A model generated the notes under the pieces. It was not told the origin of the DNA, made no database searches, and saw only the letters and a program-made list of their open reading frames with translations. Shown here one piece after another: positions 55,951 to 64,000 of a stretch of DNA of 64,000 nucleotides. Every line of letters begins with the position of its first letter. Position 1 is the first letter of the stretch. The stretch spans positions 1 to 64,000 of the forward strand of contig NZ_VUKE01000008.1 in NCBI RefSeq assembly GCF_009193175.1, in the 5' to 3' direction. Source of the stretch: Georgenia ruanii (GTDB lineage Bacteria > Actinomycetota > Actinomycetes > Actinomycetales > Actinomycetaceae). The translations under genes and the position numbers were made by a program.

Positions 55951-56982
55951 CTATCTCTCCACGGTACCGGGAAGCTCCGTCGCTGGTGAGGGAACCGTGT
56001 CACCCGCCGGGCCCGCGCCCAGGGCCGTGCCGGACGCCGTCGGTGGGCCGCCCAGGCCCGCGCCCAGGGCCGTGCCGGACGCCGTCGGTGGGCCGCCCGG
56101 GCCCGCGCCCAGGGCCGTGCCGGACGCCGCCGGTGGGCCGCCCGGACCCGCCTCCGCCCGGCCCGGCGCCGCGCCGGCCGACGCCGCCTCCCCCAGCCCC
56201 GGCGCCGCGCCGGCCGACGCCGCCTCCCCCAGCGCCGCTTCCGCCCGCCGCACCGCGGCCTCGAGACCCCGGCTGTGCGCGCCGCGCCAGAACGGGCGCC
56301 CGCACCGGGCACACCGGGCGAACTCGTCGTAGGTGCGTCGCGTCCCGGCCGGCAGCAACGCCCCCAGCTCCGCCTTGGTCGCGGGCTCGAGCGGGCCGCC
56401 GCACACCAGGCAGCGCGTCCAGGGCGCGAGCGGCGGGGCGAAGCGCCGCAGCACCTCGACCGCCTGGGCCTCCACGGCGGTGGCACGGACGAAGGCGGCG
56501 TGCCGGGGCGGGAGGGACAGCGCCCGACGGCGCAGCATCTCCCGGTCGCGGGTGAGCAGCACGCGGTCCTCGGCCAGCGCCGCGGCGACCAGCGCGTCGT
56601 CGGCGGCGTCGCGGGCGTAGGCGACGTCGAGACCGAGCAGGCGCAGCCGCCGGGCCAGCGAGCCGAGGTGGACGTCCAGGACGAAGCGTGGCGGCGCGGT
56701 GGGCGCGGGCTGCGGGGCGGGCGCGACGGGCACCACGAGCAGGGCGCCCACCGCGCGGGCCGGCGGGTCGACCGGGCCGCCGTCGAGCACCAGCCGCCCC
56801 ACCTCGGTCAGGGGCACGCCGAGCGCCTGGACGACGTGACCCACCGTCACCGCGGGGTCGGCGGGGACGGTGAGCGCGGGGCGCCGCCGCGGGGGCGGCA
56901 GGTGGAAGCGCAGCTCCGGCGCGATCTCCACCCGGAGCAGCCCGGCCGGGCCCTCCGCGGCGGGGTCGCCGGTGCCGGCCAC
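55951..56982 (-). CDS. ubiquitin-like plus Mut7-C RNase-domain protein
   Basis: A 343-residue protein. The N-terminal 90 residues look like a ThiS/MoaD-type beta-grasp (LLRVEIAPELRFHLPPPRR, VGHVVQALGVPLTEVGRLVLDG). Then a Mut7-C (PF01927-type) domain follows with FVLDVHLGSLARRLRLLGLDVAY, LTRDREMLRRR and a four-Cys zinc site (RCLVCGGP, RCARCGRPF). The last 115 residues are low complexity from tandem repeats of 36 and 45 bases (45-base units at 56011, 56056 and 56101). Mut7-C is thought to be a PIN-like RNase. GTG 56982 is one base from the pyrF stop. Confidence 0.8.
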   Translation of the reverse strand: MAGTGDPAAEGPAGLLRVEIAPELRFHLPPPRRRPALTVPADPAVTVGHVVQALGVPLTEVGRLVLDGGPVDPPARAVGALLVVPVAPAPQPAPTAPPRFVLDVHLGSLARRLRLLGLDVAYARDAADDALVAAALAEDRVLLTRDREMLRRRALSLPPRHAAFVRATAVEAQAVEVLRRFAPPLAPWTRCLVCGGPLEPATKAELGALLPAGTRRTYDEFARCARCGRPFWRGAHSRGLEAAVRRAEAALGEAASAGAAPGLGEAASAGAAPGRAEAGPGGPPAASGTALGAGPGGPPTASGTALGAGLGGPPTASGTALGAGPAGDTVPSPATELPGTVER

Positions 56983-56983
56983 G

Positions 56984-57888
56984 TCAGCCCGCCAGGGCCG
57001 CCCGGGCCTGGTCGACCGCCTGCGCCAGCGCGCCGCGCAGCGCCGCGGCGTCCGGCCCGGCGCGCAGCACCCCGCGCGAGGTCGACGCGAGCACCTGGCC
57101 CCGGGCGTCGCCGAACACCTCCGCGAGCTCGGCCGCACCGGCGCCCTGCGCGCCCACGCCGGGGGCCAGCAGCGGGCCGCGCACGGCCGCGAGGTCGAGG
57201 TTGAGGTCGCGCACCGCCGCGCCGATGGTCGCGCCGACCACCAGGCCGACGGAGCCGAGCGGGCCGTCAGCGGCCGCGTTCTCCTCCCGTGCGCCTGCCA
57301 CCATCTGCCCGGCCACCGAACCCTCGACGCCGAAGGCGTGCTGGACCTCGGCGCCCTCGGGGTTGGAGGTCAGGGCCAGGACGAACACCCCGCGCCCGCT
57401 GGCGCGGGCCGCGTCCAGCGCCGGCCGCAGGGACTCGAAGCCCAGGTAGGGCGAGAGGGTGACGGCGTCGGCGGCGAGGGGGGCGCCGTCGCGCAGGTAG
57501 GCGTCGGCGTAGCCGGCCATGGTGGAGCCGATGTCGCCGCGCTTGACGTCGAGGACGCTCAGCGTGCCCGCGGCCCGGGCCAGGGCGAGGACCTCCTCGA
57601 GGACGGCGATGCCCCGCGAGCCGTGCCGCTCGAAGAACGCCGACTGCGGCTTGATCGCGGCCACCCGTCCGCCCAGCGCCTCGACCACCCCGAGACTGAA
57701 GCGGCGCAGCCCCTCGACGTCGTCGGCGAGGCCCCACTGGGTCAGCAGCCCGGGGTGGGGGTCGATGCCGACGCACACCGGGCCGTGCTGCGTCATGGCG
57801 GCGGCGAGCCGGGTCCCGAACGGCGCGGGCGCGGCGGCGGCCGCCCCGCGGCCGGGAGCCGGCACGGCTCCCGGCCCCGTCGGGCCGC

Positions 57889-57892
<4 letters not shown>
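56984..57892 (-). CDS. pyrF: orotidine 5'-phosphate decarboxylase (type 2)
   Basis: A 302-residue decarboxylase that makes UMP from OMP. It has [32 protein letters not shown] and the catalytic loop [23 protein letters not shown] (Asp-Lys-Asp tetrad). The C-terminal region has [11 protein letters not shown]. It is of the actinobacterial long type. GTG 57892 overlaps the carB stop by four bases. pyrD is not found between carB and pyrF. Confidence 0.96.
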
Positions 57893-61265
<3,373 letters not shown>

Positions 61266-61266
<1 letters not shown>

Positions 61267-62555
61267 CAGCGGGCCTCGCTCTCGTCGGAGGTGGAAGTGG
61301 TGGTGGGGGTGGCGCCGCGGGCGAGGCGGCGGTTCTGCATGAGCGCGACGAACCGGTCGAACAGGTGCTCGGCGTCGTGCGGGCCGGCGGCGGCCTCGGG
61401 GTGGTACTGCACCGAGAACGCCGGGATGTCCAGCGCGCGCAGCCCCTCCACGACGTTGTCGTTGAGGGCCACGTGGGAGACCTCGACGCGCCCGTAGCGC
61501 CCGGCCTCGTACGGCGCGGTGGACGTCTCGCCGATCGGGGCGTCGACGGCGAAGCCGTGGTTGTGGGCGGTGATCTCCACCTTGCCGGTGGTGCGGTCGA
61601 GCACCGGCTGGTTGACGCCGCGGTGGCCGTACTCGAGCTTGTAGGTGCCGTAGCCCAGGGCCCGACCGAGCAGCTGGTTGCCGAAGCAGATGCCGAAGAA
61701 GGGCAGCTGCTCGTCGAGGACCCCGCGCAGCAGGTCGACCTCGTGGGTGGCGGCCTCCGGGTCGCCGGGGCCGTTGGAGAAGAACACCCCGTCCGGCTCG
61801 TAGGCGAGGACCTCGGCGAGGGTGGTGCGCTGGGGCACCACGTGCACGCGCACCCCGCGGGCGGCGAGCTGCTGGGGGGTGCGGGCCTTGATGCCCAGGT
61901 CGACGGCGACGACGGTCGCCACCGGCTCCCGGCCGGCGAACTCCCCCGTCGGCTCGACCACGTAGGCCTCCTCGGTGGAGACCTCCCGGGCCAGGTCCGC
62001 GCCGAGCATCTGCGGGGACTCGCGCACGACGTCGAGGAGGACCTCCATCGCCTGGTCGGTGAGGTGGTCGGCGCCGGCCGGCAGTGCGGCGCCGGAGAAG
62101 ATACCGGCGCGCATGACGCCCCGCTCGCGCAGGTGGCGGGTCAGCGCGCGGGTGTCCACGTCGCAGATGCCGACGACGCCCTGGTCGGCGAGCTCGTCCT
62201 CGAGCTCGCGGGTGGCGCGCCAGCTCGACGCGCGGCGGGCGGGGTCGCGCACGACATACCCGGCGACCCAGATCCGGGAGGACTCGGGGTCCTCCTCGTT
62301 CACGCCGGTGTTGCCGATGTGCGGGGCGGTCATGACGACGATCTGGCGGTGGTAGGAGGGGTCGGTGAGGGTCTCCTGGTAGCCGGTCATGCCGGTGGAG
62401 AAGACGATCTCGCCCACCGTCCGGCCGGTCGCGGCGTACGCGCTGCCGCGCAGCACGTACCCGTCCTCGAGCACGAGCAGGGCGGGCTCGCGCACCGCCC
62501 GGCGCGGGCCGGAGCCCGTCCGGGTCGCCGGGGTGTTCGTGGTGGGCGCGCTCAT
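61266..62555 (-). CDS. carA: carbamoyl-phosphate synthase small chain
   Basis: A 429-residue glutaminase subunit. After a short basic lead it has [42 protein letters not shown]. The class I amidotransferase domain has the nucleophile [28 protein letters not shown] and the His-Glu end [20 protein letters not shown]. It supplies ammonia to CarB. ATG 62555 overlaps the pyrC stop by four bases. Confidence 0.97.
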
Positions 62556-63874
62556 GCGCCGACCTCCTCACGCGCCACGGGGGCGCCGTCGAGCACGGTG
62601 GCGCGTCCCCGCAGGAACGTCGCCATGACCTGGCCGGGGAGCTCCCGCCCGGCGAACGGGGTGTTGGCCGACCGGGTGGCCTGGGCCGCCGGGTCGACGA
62701 CCCGGCGCGCGGCCGGGTCCACGAGGGTGAGGGTCGCCGGCTCGCCGACAGCGAGGGGGCGCCCCTGGTCGCCCACTCGGCCGATGGCCGCGGGCGCGGC
62801 GGACAGCACGCGGGCGACGTCGGCCCACGTCATGCGGCCGGTGTCGACCATGACCTGCTGGACCACGGGCAGCGCGGTCTCTAGCCCGGTCATGCCGAAG
62901 GCGCCGGCGGCCCACTCGCAGTCCTTGTCCTCTGCCGGGTGCGGGGCGTGGTCGGTGGCGACGATGTCGATCGTGCCGTCCGCCAGCCCCGCCCGCACCG
63001 CCTCGACGTCCTCCGCGGTGCGCAGCGGCGGGTTGACCTTGTAGCGCGGGTCGTAGGAGCGGGCGAGCTCGTCGGTCAGCAGCAGGTGGTGCGGGGTGAC
63101 CTCGGCAGTGACCGCGATGCCCCGGGCCTTCGCCCAGCGGATGATGTCCACCGAGCCGGCGGTGGACAGGTGGCACACGTGCAGCCGGGAGCCCACGTGC
63201 TCGGCGAGCAGCACGTCGCGGGCGATGATCGACTCCTCCGCCACGGCCGGCCAGCCGGCCAGGCCGAGCTCGGCGGAGACGACGCCCTCGTGCATCTGGG
63301 CGCCCTCGGTCAGCCGCGGCTCCTGGGCGTGCTGGGCGATGACGCCGTCGAAGCTCTTGACGTACTCCAGGGCCCGGCGCATGAGCACCGGGTCGGCCAC
63401 GCACTTGCCGTCGTCGGAGAAGACCCGCACCCGGGCGGCGGAGGCGGCCATGGCGCCGAGCTCGGCGAGCATCTCGCCGCGCAGGCCGACCGAGACGGCG
63501 CCCACCGGGTGCACGTCGACCCACCCGGCCTGGCGGCCGAGGTTCCACACCTGCTCGACGACGCCGGCGGTGTCGGCCACCGGGGTGGTGTTGGCCATGG
63601 CGTGGACGGCGGTGAAGCCGCCCAGGGCCGCGGCGCGGGTGCCGGTCTCGACCGTCTCGGCGTCCTCGCGGCCGGGCTCGCGCAGGTGGGTGTGCAGGTC
63701 GACGAGGCCGGGCAGGGCGACGAGCCCGTCGGCCTCGACCGTGACGACGGCGGCGGACTCGCGGGCCAGCCGGGCGGCGTCGGCGCCGACGGCGGCGATG
63801 CGCCCGTCGGCGAGGAACACGTCGGTGGGCTCCGCGCCCAGGGGCCGGACGCCGCGGAGGAGGTGGTCGGTCAC
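62552..63874 (-). CDS. pyrC: dihydroorotase
   Basis: A 440-residue type I dihydroorotase. Metal ligands lie in [35 protein letters not shown] (His-x-His), with [18 protein letters not shown] and [15 protein letters not shown] and the catalytic Asp in [35 protein letters not shown] closes the fold. It makes dihydroorotate from carbamoyl aspartate. GTG 63874 lies in a GTGA overlap with an upstream stop codon. Confidence 0.97.
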   Translation of the reverse strand: MTDHLLRGVRPLGAEPTDVFLADGRIAAVGADAARLARESAAVVTVEADGLVALPGLVDLHTHLREPGREDAETVETGTRAAALGGFTAVHAMANTTPVADTAGVVEQVWNLGRQAGWVDVHPVGAVSVGLRGEMLAELGAMAASAARVRVFSDDGKCVADPVLMRRALEYVKSFDGVIAQHAQEPRLTEGAQMHEGVVSAELGLAGWPAVAEESIIARDVLLAEHVGSRLHVCHLSTAGSVDIIRWAKARGIAVTAEVTPHHLLLTDELARSYDPRYKVNPPLRTAEDVEAVRAGLADGTIDIVATDHAPHPAEDKDCEWAAGAFGMTGLETALPVVQQVMVDTGRMTWADVARVLSAAPAAIGRVGDQGRPLAVGEPATLTLVDPAARRVVDPAAQATRSANTPFAGRELPGQVMATFLRGRATVLDGAPVAREEVGA

Positions 63875-64000
63875 TGGGCGGTCCCTTCGGTGGTGCGGGT
63901 GGTGGCGTCGGCGAGGGAGGCGGGGGTCCCGGCGGGCCGGGCGGCCTCGCGCCGGGCGGGCGCGCCCGGTGACGCCGTCCGAGCGCCGGAAATCGCATCC
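63871..64000 (-). CDS. 3' end of an upstream gene, probably pyrB (partial)
   Basis: A frame open from the window edge ends in TGA at 63873-63871, overlapping the pyrC GTG by four bases. The visible residues ([24 protein letters not shown], then [18 protein letters not shown]) form a disordered tail with no domain. In actinobacteria the gene before pyrC is aspartate carbamoyltransferase pyrB, so this is probably its C-terminal extension; identity rests on gene order only. Confidence 0.5.
   Translation of the reverse strand, partial: DAISGARTASPGAPARREAARPAGTPASLADATTRTTEGTAQ

Overview
The window is chromosomal DNA of a very GC-rich actinobacterium. Several genes are diagnostic for Actinomycetota: rbpA (RNA polymerase-binding protein), the lnt-ppm pair, mihF, pafB/pafC, a PriA without a Walker A motif, and a DUF222-HNH protein. 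The gene neighbourhoods (mihF-gmk-rpoZ-coaBC-metK-priA-fmt-rsmB; helY-tatC-tatA-pafC-pafB) also fit. A Micrococcales member (Cellulomonas/Georgenia-like) is my best guess, but it is inference and no rRNA or tRNA gene is visible. I see no prophage, IS element, CRISPR array or tRNA gene; the window is core genome with small accessory patches.

Layout. 0-11 kb: a helR-type RNA polymerase-protecting ATPase gene sits behind a perfect rifamycin-associated element. A run of minus-strand accessory genes follows (short UvrA paralogue, AraC regulator plus VOC protein, DUF1801, CHRD, PrmC-like methyltransferase plus VOC protein, esterase plus BioY). rbpA comes next, with a SigR/SigH-type promoter. 11-22 kb: lnt-ppm for lipoprotein maturation and polyprenol-phosphate mannose, then pafB-pafC-orf-tatA-tatC-lipid kinase-helY, mostly overlapping. 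22-26 kb: riboflavin operon ribD-ribE-ribBA-ribH under an FMN riboswitch. 26-29.5 kb: DNA ligase LigC convergent with a PrimPol (LigD-polymerase-like) gene, then a DUF3866 gene.

29.6-41 kb is the most interesting part. A second FMN riboswitch on the minus strand precedes a RibXY-like permease and binding protein, followed without a gap by hisE, hisG and a PH-domain protein. Divergent from it is a seven-gene plus-strand operon whose neighbouring genes all overlap by one to four bases: binding protein, two permeases, ATPase, 4-hydroxybenzoate 3-monooxygenase (PobA-like), IclR regulator and MFS transporter. Its promoter carries two identical-spaced GTTC-N7-GAAC palindromes, a strong candidate IclR operator. 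I read this as an aromatic-acid uptake and hydroxylation module. The RibXY-like pair has no ATPase of its own; the neighbouring ATPase is a candidate partner.

41-64 kb: putP, rpe, a DUF222-HNH gene, rsmB-fmt, a HAD hydrolase, priA, metK, coaBC, rpoZ, gmk, mihF, a ubiquitin-like/Mut7-C protein, then pyrF-carB-carA-pyrC and the tail of what is probably pyrB, with stop-start overlaps throughout the pyrimidine genes.

A recurring feature is short tandem repeats. Intergenic ones have periods of 6, 13, 18 and 26 bases. Those inside genes have periods divisible by three (15 to 45 bases) and make Ala/Pro/Gly-rich linkers or tails in at least eight proteins.
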